Shown: one piece after another, positions 33,640 to 43,803 of the stretch
How positions within the stretch are numbered: the stretch's first letter is position 1
Layout of the letters: every line of letters starts with the position of its first letter
Assembly: GCF_014356525.2 (NCBI RefSeq)
Contig: NC_052514.1
Location: forward strand, 3,054,046 to 3,118,045
Source of the DNA: Nilaparvata lugens
Lineage: Eukaryota; Arthropoda; Insecta; Hemiptera; Delphacidae
DNA length: 64,000 bases
Direction: 5' to 3'
Program-made: the position numbers and the translations under genes
Notes under the pieces: generated by a model
Told to the model about the DNA's origin: nothing
Databases searched by the model: none
What the model saw: the letters and a program-made list of their open reading frames with translations, nothing else

Positions 33640-34075
33640 TCAAAAATAAGAAAGGTAAGAGAAGATATTTTATTTAACAAAACTTGTTTGAGAAATGGTG
33701 TTATTCCTAGTTATGTAAATATTTTCACAAAGTCTAAATCAAGAGCTGCTAAAAAAACTATGAAAACTGCACAACAAATTTGGATTAAAGAGGAGATAAA
33801 TTATTATATTCAAAATTGAAAAGATTAAACAAAAAGAATCAGATAATAAAGAGCAAATAGAGAATCAGTTTCATGCCGAATCAATAGATGAATTCAAAAT
33901 AAATATTGAAATGTGGATTAAGCCTATCATTGAAAAGAAAAAACTTACACAAACAAAGAAAATTAATTTGTTGATCCAAAAACAAAAGAAAAATACTGAT
34001 AATAACTATTACAATGAAATTGAAGAATATAAATCATATGATAAAGTGAAGAACCTTACAATATAGGCTTCACTG
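33640..34075 (+). pseudogene. PLE N-terminal coding remnant
   Basis: Reads VREDILFNKTCLRNGVIPSY and SRAAKKTMKTAQQIWIKEEI in one frame to 33819, then Lys/Asn/Glu-rich sequence in a shifted frame to about 34065. The pattern (a short N-terminal region with a conserved Leu-Phe-Asn...Cys...Pro-Xaa-Tyr motif followed by a Lys-rich helix) is like the N-terminus of Penelope-like polyproteins. Frameshifts and the missing RT/GIY-YIG part make it non-functional. Confidence 0.5.
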
Positions 34076-35337
34076 AAAAAGAAAATAATTTATTATCAAA
34101 AGCATTAAAATATAATATAATTTAGATAACAAAGTGTATGTCATGAAAGAACAACTGATGGAAGTGGAAACGTCTATAAGAAAGAAAGAAAGAGAGGATC
34201 AAAATGTATTAGAACAAATTTCATAAATGCAATTGAAAAAGGAAATAATTGACCGAAACTGTCGTGATTAAATATTTTAAAAAAAGGGTACTGTGATTTT
34301 AATTATTTTCTTTATATTTATATTACAAGTAGCCTATACAGGAAAGAGATGAATAGATGCAATACAATTTCTCGTACCTTTCATCACAAGAATAATGCAA
34401 TCCACTTGGTGAATATGATTCTATTTAAATAAACAGCAAAACCAGGCTGTTTAAAACATTGATCTGAAAGAGGTGCAAGTTCGGAAGTTCACATCTAGAC
34501 AGCGCTCACTCACATTGGGCACTGGAGACTGCCATAATGAACCAATCAGTTTCTTCTTCAAATTGAGAGAGGTTTAACTATAGATTACTCATTGGTGAAC
34601 AGGTTTTTGACAAGAGAAATTGTAGATGATTCAGTTCTGAAGTGAATATATTCAGTTACTTTTCTGTATAAAATGCACTCAAACCCCACAATAATTATTA
34701 TGGTATTTCATTTATCAGAGTAGAGATATTTCAAATGTGCTATTTCTGAATCCGGTTTTAGAGGATACTTTCTTTTGAATCCTGATTTATGATGTTATGT
34801 GTGTCTTATAAAAGAAAGTAACTGAACCAATGAATGAATATCTTTTTTTTAATGGATAATCTACAATTCATTTTGATTTGAAATATCAGAGTGCATATGA
34901 ACAATAATTATTATCAACCTAGTAATATCTATTTTAAATTGGAAAATCACGTTTTTGACATATTGTTCTCTTTGAAAATCACAAAAATAATAATTGATGA
35001 GACTGACTTCTAATTGATTCAATTCAATTTTGAATAAGAATTTACCATTTCAGTAGGCCTACCCTCATGAAGCTCTCAAAAGTTGAAAAAATAAATGAAA
35101 AATGTGCCATTATTATTTAGGCAACAAATAATTTTAGAGCCATTTTATTTACTGAAACGTTTTTTATTGTTATGATGACTGTGTAGACGCCACTCATGAA
35201 GATTGGCCTTCTATTCTAGAGACGCTCTTCATGATAGAGCACTATCATGGAAGTCACAAGTACAAGATTTGTTTAAAGACATAGATAATTATCTTACATT
35301 TGTGAAATCATCAACAAGCCTCCAACCAGTCGTTTTC

Positions 35338-35457
35338 GCCAACGGCCATACCACGTTGAATACACCGGTTCTCGTCCGATCACCGAACTTAAGCAACGTC
35401 GGGTGTGGTCAGTACTTGGATGGGTGACCGCTTGGGAACACCACATGCTGTTGGCAT
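35338..35457 (+). rRNA. 5S ribosomal RNA (unit 2, plus copy)
   Basis: Full-length 5S with one change from all the other copies: G to C at about position 51 (CCGAACTTAAGC instead of CCGAAGTTAAGC), at the edge of the internal box A. It may be a variant gene or a pseudogene in the making. The terminator T run is intact. Confidence 0.93.
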
Positions 35458-35789
35458 TCATTCCTTTTTTGTTTTGCCATATCAGAGTTCAATTTGTCAA
35501 AATCAATTTTATTTTTTGTAATAACGTTTCTCACCAATATTCACTCTGATGTCAGTATGATATCATCAATAATAATATTATTCAAAAATGTAGTACATTC
35601 AATCCTCCAAGGACAGGAATATAATGAATTTTATTTTCTGTTTAATACAAAATTGTTACACTAATATTTAGTAAAACCTATTTTACATGAAAATTTACAG
35701 ACGACAGAGTGGAGATTTGTGAATAATAATTATTGTGATCACACGAGATCCTGGTAATAATAAATTTTGGCAAAACAAAAAAAGGAGAA

Positions 35790-35909
35790 ATGCCAACAGC
35801 ATGTGGTGTTCCCAAGCGGTCACCCATCCAAGTACTGACCACACCCGACGTTGCTTAACTTCGGTGATCGGACGAGAACCGGTGTATTCAACGTGGTATG
35901 GCCGTTGGC
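35790..35909 (-). rRNA. 5S ribosomal RNA (unit 3, minus copy)
   Basis: Full-length consensus 5S with a T7 terminator, like the unit 2 minus copy. Confidence 0.95.
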
Positions 35910-36862
35910 AAAGGAAAACTATTTTAAATCATTTCACAATTACTTATGTCATGATTGAATCCAATTTTTCAAATTATGGGGTTTTCATTTCTGTCAACCC
36001 CACACATCAGAATATCCATTTTTTCAATACGCTACTTTGTAATAATTAACTTGCAAGTAGTTTTTACAGAAATAGACAATGCTAAGCAACAAAGTAGGCC
36101 TGGATAGATTTCACTACATCGCTATATTCAGAAATATGCTACCTAAAAGAGTGAAAGATTTTACATGGATTTTAATCATAGATGACATGACATTAATTAG
36201 AAAGAAGCAATTACTCTCACCTCTTTTTATGATTGTTGTCATTTGGTTTAGTTGTCTCTTAATTTATTCTTCTGAAAATAAACAGTAGGCTACTACAGTT
36301 CTTGCAGAGGAAATTCACTTTCTTCCTGAAATAAATGAATAGAGACAATGACATTTAATAAATTAATTTGAAAAACAAGCAAGCCTCTTACTATCTCTAA
36401 CACAAGAAGAAATTAATCATCAAATGTGAAGGTTTGATAATAAAGCCAGTGAATGGAAATAATTTCAAACATCTATTCATATGAATTTGAATTATGTGGT
36501 CTTTCTCATTATTAGTGCCAGTAGTTGATTTGAGAACTGCAAAATGTGGTTCAAGTAGTAGAAAATAAATATATTACATGAAAATCATAGTATTCTGGAC
36601 ATGACATTTTTTTCAAAACATAATTAAATTTTAAGAAATAATTAGCACAGTTCAATATTCAACCCCTCATAAGAATGACAATATTATTATAATCACAAAA
36701 ATATATTATCAAATTCTACTCTGAATGGAATTTTCCTACAAGTTTATTCTCCACATCCACATGTGTGGGCCTATTTCTTCAATTTCATCATATAATACAA
36801 TCTGAAATACAATTAACTTTGGGTTGAAGTTTGAATATAATGTAGAATATGTTAATGAGATT

Positions 36863-37052
36863 AGGTGGGCCAGTCCCGACTGTACTGCAATGCCAGGTCG
36901 ACCCGTGATGGAGGTGGAGCAAGCCCCTAACACTCCATCTATTTCCAAAAATCAGTTTAATATACTGGCCACACAATGTGCGGCGTATCAGATATTAAGC
37001 TGATAAGAACAGATACTACACTTTGATCTTAGCCAACAGGCCGAGAAGCGAT
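36863..37052 (-). ncRNA. U2 snRNA (unit 3)
   Basis: Appears identical to the other two U2 copies. The U1 expected about 1.07 kb further on falls in or beyond the assembly gap. Confidence 0.95.
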
Positions 37053-37090
37053 AACTTTCCATGACAAATGACAAGACCTCTATCGAACAG

Positions 37091-37110
37091 CACACAAAAC
37101 TCTGGCGAGA
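37091..37110 (-). promoter_or_regulatory. Candidate PSE of U2 (unit 3)
   Basis: Same 20-mer at -39 to -58 as in units 1 and 2. Confidence 0.7.
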
Positions 37111-37731
37111 AGTGCAATATCTACACAACTTTGATGCTTTCTTTCAGGCAAGAAATTCCATTCATTAAACTATCAATACTTCCAGTATAACCTAGACAGT
37201 GATCATCATCAATTCTGATTGTTATATCTCGCATGATTTGTATAATTTTCAAGATATTGATGAAATATTAAAATATTAGTGAATGTTAATGTATGATGAG
37301 CCAAATGTGGAGGTAGTTACCAACTCTCCAGCTAGGTGTCGTGGCTGCCACTGAGAACCACTGAACGGTTTTGGCGCGTCAGTCTTCAAGAGCACTTGTG
37401 AAATTGAAAAAATATCTATGTAAATTTGAGATCAAATCCTTTCACTCCAATTAATCAGTATATTATTGAATAATACCAACATACTTCAAATATATAACAT
37501 TAAAATATGATATAATATTATATAATGTGCTATTTTGCAAAACTAAATACAGTCACTTTGATCCTTCTTCAGGACCGATTTATGTGCAGTTTGTCATAAA
37601 AACGGTAGCAAATAATAAATGCAAGGTTTTGAAAGAATAAAACAAAAGTTCAGGTGCTGTTTGGTCTGTTAGTTTTAGTGAGATGCACTTTAATCTGTCA
37701 GCATTCCTTATGAATAACATCAACTTCACAT

Positions 37732-37831
37732 NNNNNNNNNNNNNNNNNNNNNNNNNNNNNNNNNNNNNNNNNNNNNNNNNNNNNNNNNNNNNNNNNNNNN
37801 NNNNNNNNNNNNNNNNNNNNNNNNNNNNNNN
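37732..37831. other. Assembly gap of 100 N, cutting array unit 3
   Basis: Exactly 100 Ns. Sequence left of it is array unit 3 about 300 bp before the expected U1 (compare 27950). Sequence right of it is unrelated to the array. The number of missing units is unknown. Confidence 0.99.
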
Positions 37832-38484
37832 TCAAGTTTAAGCAGGAAAGTTTATGAGTGATGAGGTTGTGTGTGAATGCACTCGAAAAATTGAAGACAT
37901 AAGTTGAAATGACTTCTGGAAAACTTTCTGAGGCATGACAACTCGGACTCACAGTGCTGGTGCAATCAAACGGCTTCTCCAACAAATCAAATTGGATTAT
38001 TTCCAATCCAATAGTACACCATACAAACGTGACTTGGTCAGTCATAAAGCTGTTTATTTATTTTTTGAAAATTAAAATTACGGAGTTTTGTACTTGAACT
38101 TTTGTTTCCATTGTTTTAAGCTATAAATTTTCCAATTGTTTTCAAGGAAAACAAATTGCATTCAAACATAGTTATTCCAGAAGATGCCAAATATCTAGAC
38201 AATAGCTACCTTTATTAATTGTATTCAAGAAAACAAAAATTATTGATTTGTATTTTCAAATCTCTGTCGTATGTAAGTGAGAATATAGAACTGCCGGATT
38301 TATTTATTTAATCAATGAGAATTACACAACTTACAGAAAAGTACCACAGGTTTATACGCCCAAAACGGTTCCAATTCCAATTTATACAACAGTCCAAATG
38401 TAGCTAGGTTATTTAGTTGAGAATAGTGAATTTAACTTGATTTGAAATAGAATTTTCAATTGAGTTTTTTTCGTAATATTTCAG
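37832..38484. other. Non-coding sequence before the phosphatase exons
   Basis: Unrelated to the array. No purple acid phosphatase exon is recognisable here. It ends in the acceptor TCGTAATATTTCAG. Confidence 0.5.
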
Positions 38485-38622
38485 GGCTGTGACGAGAATA
38501 CAGATAGTTTCATTCCTAAGCCGGCTGAGTGGTCAGCTTTCCGTAGCAGTGACTATGGCTATGCTCGTCTCAAGGTCCATAACGCCTCACATCTTCATCT
38601 CGAACAAGTGTCTGACGATAAG
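38485..38622 (+). CDS. Purple acid phosphatase, penultimate exon
   Basis: 138 bp between TAATATTTCAG and AAG|GTATGC, in phase 0 at both ends. It encodes 46 residues with GCDENTDSFIPKPAEWSAFR, SSDYGYARLKVHN and LHLEQVSDDK. The P-x-x-WSAFRSSDYGY...R and H-L-x-LEQVS blocks are hallmarks of the C-terminal part of the metallophosphoesterase domain in animal iron/zinc purple acid phosphatase-like (acid phosphatase type 7) proteins. These are secreted or lysosomal enzymes hydrolysing phosphate monoesters. It splices in frame to the exon at 40534. The upstream exons with the metal-binding motifs (GD-x-x-Y, GNHE, GHxH) are not visible in this window, although the array and gap lie immediately 5'. Confidence 0.85.
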
Positions 38623-38732
38623 GTATGCTTCATTTTTAATCTTTTCTCTTCCTTGAACAGTCATTGTTATTAGTTTTGGAAGTATGTTTTGTTATCTTGA
38701 TACTCATATAATACTGGAGTGAGAGAGTGTTG

Positions 38733-39886
38733 CTGAGAGAAATGCTGGGAAAACAATAGTTGTATTCGCAATGTTTGTCGACTTCAGGCAGGCCTATGAC
38801 AGCATCACAAGAGACAGGCTGTATACAATCATGTTAGACTTCAACATACCATCAAAGCTGGTGAGGCTAGTCAGAGCCACAATGGAGAATACGGTTTGCC
38901 AGGTCAGAGTGGCTGGAGAGCTGACAGAATATTTCGAAACAGAGCATGGCCTAAAGCAAGGAGATGGAATTGCACCAATGCTCTTTAACTTGGCACTAGA
39001 GCATGCAATAAGGAGGACTTCAGTGGATAGGTGTGGAACACTGATGATGAAGTCAGTCCAAATACTAGGCTATGCAGATGATATAGGCATACTTGGTATG
39101 ATGATGGTGGTGAAAAATGTAGCAATGGAGTTGGAGGAGGGTGCATCAGATGTTGGGCTAGAGATAAACACTGAAAAAACAGAAGTATTGCTTCAGAGTA
39201 GACAGCATCGAAATAGACTCGGACAACGTATGGAATGTGGAGGGAAGCACTATGAAGTAGTTGACAATTTCACTTACCTAGGAAGTTGCATAACGGATAC
39301 TAATGAGGAACTCAAAGAAGTTCAAAAACGTATCACTGCAGCCAACCGCACATTTTTCTCCCTTATATGCATATTCAAAGCTAGGAATGTACACCGTGAA
39401 TGCAAGATCAAACTATATAAAAACATTATAAGGACAGTGGTGTGTTACGGAAGTGAGACATGGACAATGACAGCCAAAACAGCAGACCTGTTGAATGTAT
39501 TTGAGAGAAAGATGCTGCGAAGAATATATGGACCGGTATGTGAGGCAGGTCAGTGGCGTATCCGTACTAATGCAGAGTTAGCAACACTCTATAGAGAACC
39601 CCCACTATCGGCCCACATAAGTTTGATGCGGCTCCGATGGGCAGGACATTTGCAACGGATGCCAGATATACGTGTGTCAAGGAAGGTATTCGTGGGACAG
39701 CCTGGAGGAAGGAGACCTGTTGGAAGACCAAGAGAGCGATGGGAGGATAGAGTGGCAAAGGACGCTAGGGAAATGCTACGTGTGAGGAGATGGAAAGGTG
39801 CAGCAATTAATAGAGATGGCTGGAGGCAAATTTTAATTGAGGCCAAAGCCCGATTTGGGCTGTAGCGCCATTGGAGAAAGAGAGAA
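38733..39886 (+). mobile_element. 5'-truncated RTE-like LINE in the phosphatase intron
   Basis: Flanked by an 11-bp direct repeat AGAGAGTGTTG (38722-38732 and 39887-39897), a likely target duplication. Its single ORF (38771-39865) is intact from within the reverse-transcriptase domain to the stop. It lies in the same orientation as the host gene. Confidence 0.75.
38771..39865 (+). CDS. RTE-like LINE reverse transcriptase, C-terminal part
   Basis: 364 codons. Residues 1-20 carry the FVDFRQAYDSI motif (RT motif A, catalytic Asp). About 55-75 has EHGLKQGDGIAPMLFNLALE (motif B). About 95-110 has LGYADDIGIL (motif C, catalytic YADD). About 125-145 has GLEINTEKTEVL (motif D). This is followed by YLGSCITD, VCYGSETWTM, ERKMLRRIYGP, LRWAGHLQRMPD and GRPRERWEDRVAKDAR, ending in EAKARFGL-stop. 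The order and wording match RTE-type endonuclease/reverse transcriptases. The N-terminal endonuclease and the first RT motifs are lost by 5' truncation. The frame is free of stops, implying a fairly recent insertion. It would not be a functional retrotransposon. Confidence 0.85.
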   Translation: MFVDFRQAYDSITRDRLYTIMLDFNIPSKLVRLVRATMENTVCQVRVAGELTEYFETEHGLKQGDGIAPMLFNLALEHAIRRTSVDRCGTLMMKSVQILGYADDIGILGMMMVVKNVAMELEEGASDVGLEINTEKTEVLLQSRQHRNRLGQRMECGGKHYEVVDNFTYLGSCITDTNEELKEVQKRITAANRTFFSLICIFKARNVHRECKIKLYKNIIRTVVCYGSETWTMTAKTADLLNVFERKMLRRIYGPVCEAGQWRIRTNAELATLYREPPLSAHISLMRLRWAGHLQRMPDIRVSRKVFVGQPGGRRPVGRPRERWEDRVAKDAREMLRVRRWKGAAINRDGWRQILIEAKARFGL

Positions 39887-39897
39887 AGAGAGTGTTG

Positions 39898-40533
39898 AAA
39901 ATTATGCATGTATCTAGATGTATCAGCTTCTAGTATTTTCCTTCCTTTTTGAAAATATACACTTAGTCCGAACCTTGTCAGTCTGTTCATGAAATCACTT
40001 ATAGTTAGATTCATTTTGTAAAGTCAGCATCTCATAATATTGGTTTGCTAATCCTTATCTGTCATAAGACATAGCAGATAGCTCTATCCTTCTACAACTC
40101 AGCACCTTTGCCAATATGCCAAATCGTTTGTGGGATATGAAGAAATGCAAGGAAATGTCTGAAAATTCAATCTCAATTGTGATATGTTTAAATAATGTAA
40201 AGCTATGTTTTCTTTGTGAATATAATAAATTTGGGATATAATTGATAATTATTTACAATTATCAAATATTAATATTATATTATGACTTGAATTACTTTAG
40301 AAGGTAATGTGTGTCATATTATTTACAATGTCTTTATAATGTGTATATCACTATACAGAATTGTCATGAACCAGAGTCTCTTAATTTTAAAATCAATAAT
40401 TGCTTTTTGTTTTTGATAATGAAATTGATAAGATTTCACTTCTTGTAACTTGATCTTCCTCTGAATTTAATCACTTTGTTATTGGGCCAGATTTGATGAT
40501 GCAGTTTTTTAATAATTCTTTTTCAACTTTCAG
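39898..40533. other. Remainder of the phosphatase intron
   Basis: AT-rich. It includes a degraded family B-like block (GCAGATAGCTCTATCCTTC near 40074) and ends in the acceptor TTTTTCAACTTTCAG. Confidence 0.5.
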
Positions 40534-40599
40534 GATGGCCAAGTTATCGACCAGATATGGCTGATCAAAGACTCGCACGGTCCATACAGTTTGGTGTAA
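40534..40599 (+). CDS. Purple acid phosphatase, last coding exon
   Basis: From TTTCAG to the stop TAA at 40597-40599, 21 residues: DGQVIDQIWLIKDSHGPYSL then V. The D-x-Q-V-x-D-x-x-WLIK-x-x-HGPY ending is the conserved C-terminus of the same phosphatase family and follows in frame from ...EQVSDDK at 38622. The coding context confirms the intron of about 1.9 kb, which hosts the LINE. Confidence 0.85.
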   Translation, partial: DGQVIDQIWLIKDSHGPYSLV

Positions 40600-40870
40600 T
40601 TCTCGAATGAGGCCATTTTGGATTTGAAAAAATAATCAAATTAGAATGAAATTCTGAATGAATTGTAAGAACAGTGTCGATATATTGATTGACTCTATCA
40701 CTGAATGGTAAATACTTCTATTTCCTTCCCCTTTTCAAAACGACTTGTCAAAGCAATAAGTGGTTTATAAATAATGAATCAATAAATGTGATAAACCGGG
40801 GATAAATTAATTAACCGGTAATAAAAGTGATTAAATAAAACTGTATTTTGTATTAAATAAAATACAATTT
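40600..40870 (+). other. Probable 3' UTR of the phosphatase gene
   Basis: Follows the stop codon. AATAAA signals occur at 40781 and again near 40834-40860. The cleavage site cannot be fixed from sequence. Confidence 0.5.
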
Positions 40871-43630
40871 CTGTAAATTTGTATTAAATAATTCTGTAAC
40901 TGTTGTTCTATGTACTTCATTGTTTCAAAAATTCAAATGAAAATTATGAGACTAACTCAACTTGGTGTAAATATTTGTGAATAAATCCCAATATCGTAAA
41001 ATTTCCTACCAATTGCATCATTTTAGAATTTTTCAACAACACATTTTAAAATTTGATCTTTTGAATACTAATAAAAATTAAGCCACCGTCTAGTCAATTT
41101 TGCCAATCAATCAAGTATAAATAATGATGAAATTCTGTGAAAAATATGTAAGAAGGTTCTGTAATGAATGTTGATTATATGTGTATAAAATGGTATATTT
41201 TATTTTATCAGTATCCATCATTTTTGTATTTTTATTATTCATCATTATTGTTTGTGGTGTTGGTAAGCACCCATGTAGTTAGTACAGTACCGTACTTACT
41301 CTTGTCTAATCATGAGTAATTTAATCAAAGTATTTGGTACTTCCAAATGAATTATCTTAAACTACTGTATTTTAAGTGTAACTTTTATCTATTTATGAGT
41401 ATTGGAACCCAAGATAATACAAAATATTCTCATAGAAGCTGAGGATAATCAGCTATTGCTGATTAATAAGTTATAAATGAGTTCTTCTTTCATGGAAGAA
41501 TGCTAGAATCACAAGAATTCATAAAATTTCATCCAATATTTTAAGGAAGAGACCGATTTCTTAAAGTACAACTATAGCCATTTCATGGAATTGTTATTAT
41601 ACAACTCAATATTAGGATTAATTGTATATGGGATGTATATTATTATTCTAATAAATTTGTTCTACAGTATTTTAATAGCTGGTTTTTACGTTATCATTTC
41701 CAACACAATCCAACCCAAATAAATAATGCTTCAAATCTCTTTGATTCTGTATTTTTCAGCTTCATTAAAACAGCCAACGATCTCTTGCATTAAATCAACT
41801 TTGGTAAATCATATTGTTGAGTTGAATGCTATAATTAATTTATTATAGTTATTGACTCGAATGATTGATTCCCAGTGGAGCAGTAAAAATAATATAGAGG
41901 GTGAGCTCGTATAAAGCGTTTTTCATACAGTAGTTTCAGTTTCCAGAAATATAGCACATGGAATAATTAATGAACTATCAATATTAACCTTTTATTCAGC
42001 TGAATTAGCCAGAATTCAACCTAGTATATTAAACTTGTTAACTAAGGAAAATTGAAACTTGGAACTTGACTCATCAACTGACTGATTAAAGATTGATCAG
42101 TATGATTAATTGATTGGGTTTAACTATTAATACTAACCAATTTGTAATAACTATATCATTACGTTATTTAGTAGTACCTATCCTTATAGTAGTACCTTCC
42201 CGTTTGACTTTACGACTAACTCTTGTAGACATCATATGAACTATAAGTTCCACTTGTAACTATAATATAGTTTGCGAGGTAATGTAATTACTGTAGAGAA
42301 CTTGTTTCAACTGTATGATGGGAGTATTATAGTTTGGTTGGTGGTGGCTTATATGATTTATTATGATGTGTACTATTCTGCTAGCTAGTTATTATCATTA
42401 TTCAGATCTTGTCTTCATGTCTTGTCTGATACTATGTGATCACAAACTCAAATGTTGAGAACTGCAGATCATGTCATGATAGTATTGCTTTTAAAACAAG
42501 GAATGTGATCTCATCATAATTTTTTTTGTCGCTGGTTTGATTATTGGATGAAATAATTCCACATTGAAAAAATACAGTTTTCTACGATTTTTCATGGCTT
42601 TCGAAAAGTTTTTATTATTCAGGGCTGCACCAATCCAGGTACAGTAAGTGATATGCTGATATAAGAGAACATATGAGTGAAGTCAAGGAGGGAATCTAGA
42701 ATAAATTCTAGAATGTATTCTAGATTCCTCAATTTAAGCAGATTCAATATAGTTGATCGCATTTTAATACAATAATAAATGCATAGAAAATCCAACATCT
42801 TTCTATAGTAGAACCTTGTTTAACAGTCACTATCTGTTTATCCGTCATCGTAAAATTCTCGCTGATCGTTGACAATGTATTGTATTAGAGTTAGATCGTA
42901 ATCAAGCTCGTTATGAAAAAGTAAATTTGTAGACCTGTTATTTTTATCAAAATACTTTCTTCAGTTTCATCATATTGAAAAATAACTGGTATCTGACAGA
43001 CATTAATTTTTCATATAAGGATTGAACAAAGAAATATCCCGAAATGTGCAAACAAAGCATTTCTGCGTCTTTCACCTTCACAAAACGCAATCAAGCCAAA
43101 GTATAAGCTACACAACGCGAAAGAAAGGAACTGTCAAACTCAAACCAAGTTGATAATGGAACAAACGAAAGGAAAACTCTTATCGGAACACTTTCCCTTT
43201 TCTTTTCTCTGTATTTCCCCGCGTCGGTGAGCTTCTTCTGGCGATGATTATTTGCTCATTTATTGTTGGAAATATTTGCAACAATTCTATCGACATTTAT
43301 TGATCTTGTGCTTCCATTCGGAAATCTATGGGCTGTTGTAAAAACATCTTTCTACTCAAACTGACTTCCACCAACTGTGGATTATTTGATTTTTTTTATT
43401 CCTTTAGGTTTTAGTTTTTGCATCACTACTGATTCTAGTGGGAATTTATTGAATCTATGGAAATTTTCGCTTTTTTCCAGCATCCCAGATTAGTGATCAA
43501 TACATCTTAAAATTTATTCACATCTTTATTGATCTTGTTCGTGCTCTCATTGGGAAATCTCTGGGCAGTTTTCACGATTCTTTCATTCTCTCACATTTTT
43601 TAATTTCTGCTCAAAGTGTGTTATTTTCCT
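40871..43630. other. Long intergenic stretch
   Basis: AT-rich (about 2.8 kb) with no exon-like frame, splice-site pair or RNA gene that I recognise. A small palindrome, AATCTAGAATAAATTCTAGA, lies near 42693. Confidence 0.5.
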
Positions 43631-43634
43631 TTTT

Positions 43635-43803
43635 CAGGGGTGAAAAACACTCCCCCAGAACAAAGAAGCACCCTCCCCCCTGAATTTGGAGAAAATTTTT
43701 TGTTGAATTGAAAACCCACACATTTTTTGGGTCTCTCTTCAAGATATGGGTTTTCAGCACCCTCCCCCCACCAATATTTGCCTTTTGTGGGCACCCCTTC
43801 CTT
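43635..43803. mobile_element. Possible hAT-type MITE
   Basis: CAGGGGTGAAAAAC near 43637 faces GTGGGCACCCCTT near 43787, an imperfect inverted repeat resembling the ends of the element at 46462-46695. The interior is C-rich (CACCCTCCCCCC twice). No clear target duplication. Confidence 0.3.

Larger units (their letters stand above)
32350..34353 (+). mobile_element. Penelope-like element (PLE) copy inserted in unit 2
   Basis: The insertion is absent from unit 1 and flanked by a 14-bp target duplication TAGATGCAATACAA (32336-32349 and 34354-34367). The left end is an inverted repeat with about 75-bp arms (32350-32428 and about 32448-32525). The right end repeats the same sequence (about 34243-34353), with GACCGAAAC, GTCGTGATTAAATATTTT and AAAGGGTACTGTGATTTT in each. 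An inverted plus direct terminal arrangement is typical of Penelope-like 'pseudo-LTRs'. The interior from about 33640 has the PLE-type N-terminal coding sequence. The reverse-transcriptase core and GIY-YIG nuclease are missing, so the copy is defective. Confidence 0.65.
25786..37731. repeat. Tandem 5S-U2-U1 gene array, 3.89-kb unit
   Basis: Unit 1 runs from 25786 to 29673 (3888 bp), unit 2 from 29674 to 35568 (5895 bp because of a ~2-kb insertion) and unit 3 from 35569 into the gap at 37732. The repeat phase is set by a shared start block, AATAATATTATTCAAAAATG. Every unit has 5S (-), U2 (-), U1 (-), 5S (+), except that unit 3 is cut before U1. Spacers are nearly identical between units, with isolated substitutions and one-base indels. 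This points to recent duplication or gene conversion. Short ORFs within the array are antisense or sense shadows of RNA genes. Confidence 0.93.

Noticed and set aside
32350..34353. Hammerhead ribozyme in the Penelope-like ends
   Set aside because: CGAAAC is present in the terminal repeats, but I could not see the matching CTGATGA core with proper stems, so it is not called.
25786..37731. Additional U4, U5, U6 or tRNA genes in the array
   Set aside because: I looked for their conserved 5' blocks and Sm/box motifs by eye on both strands and found none.
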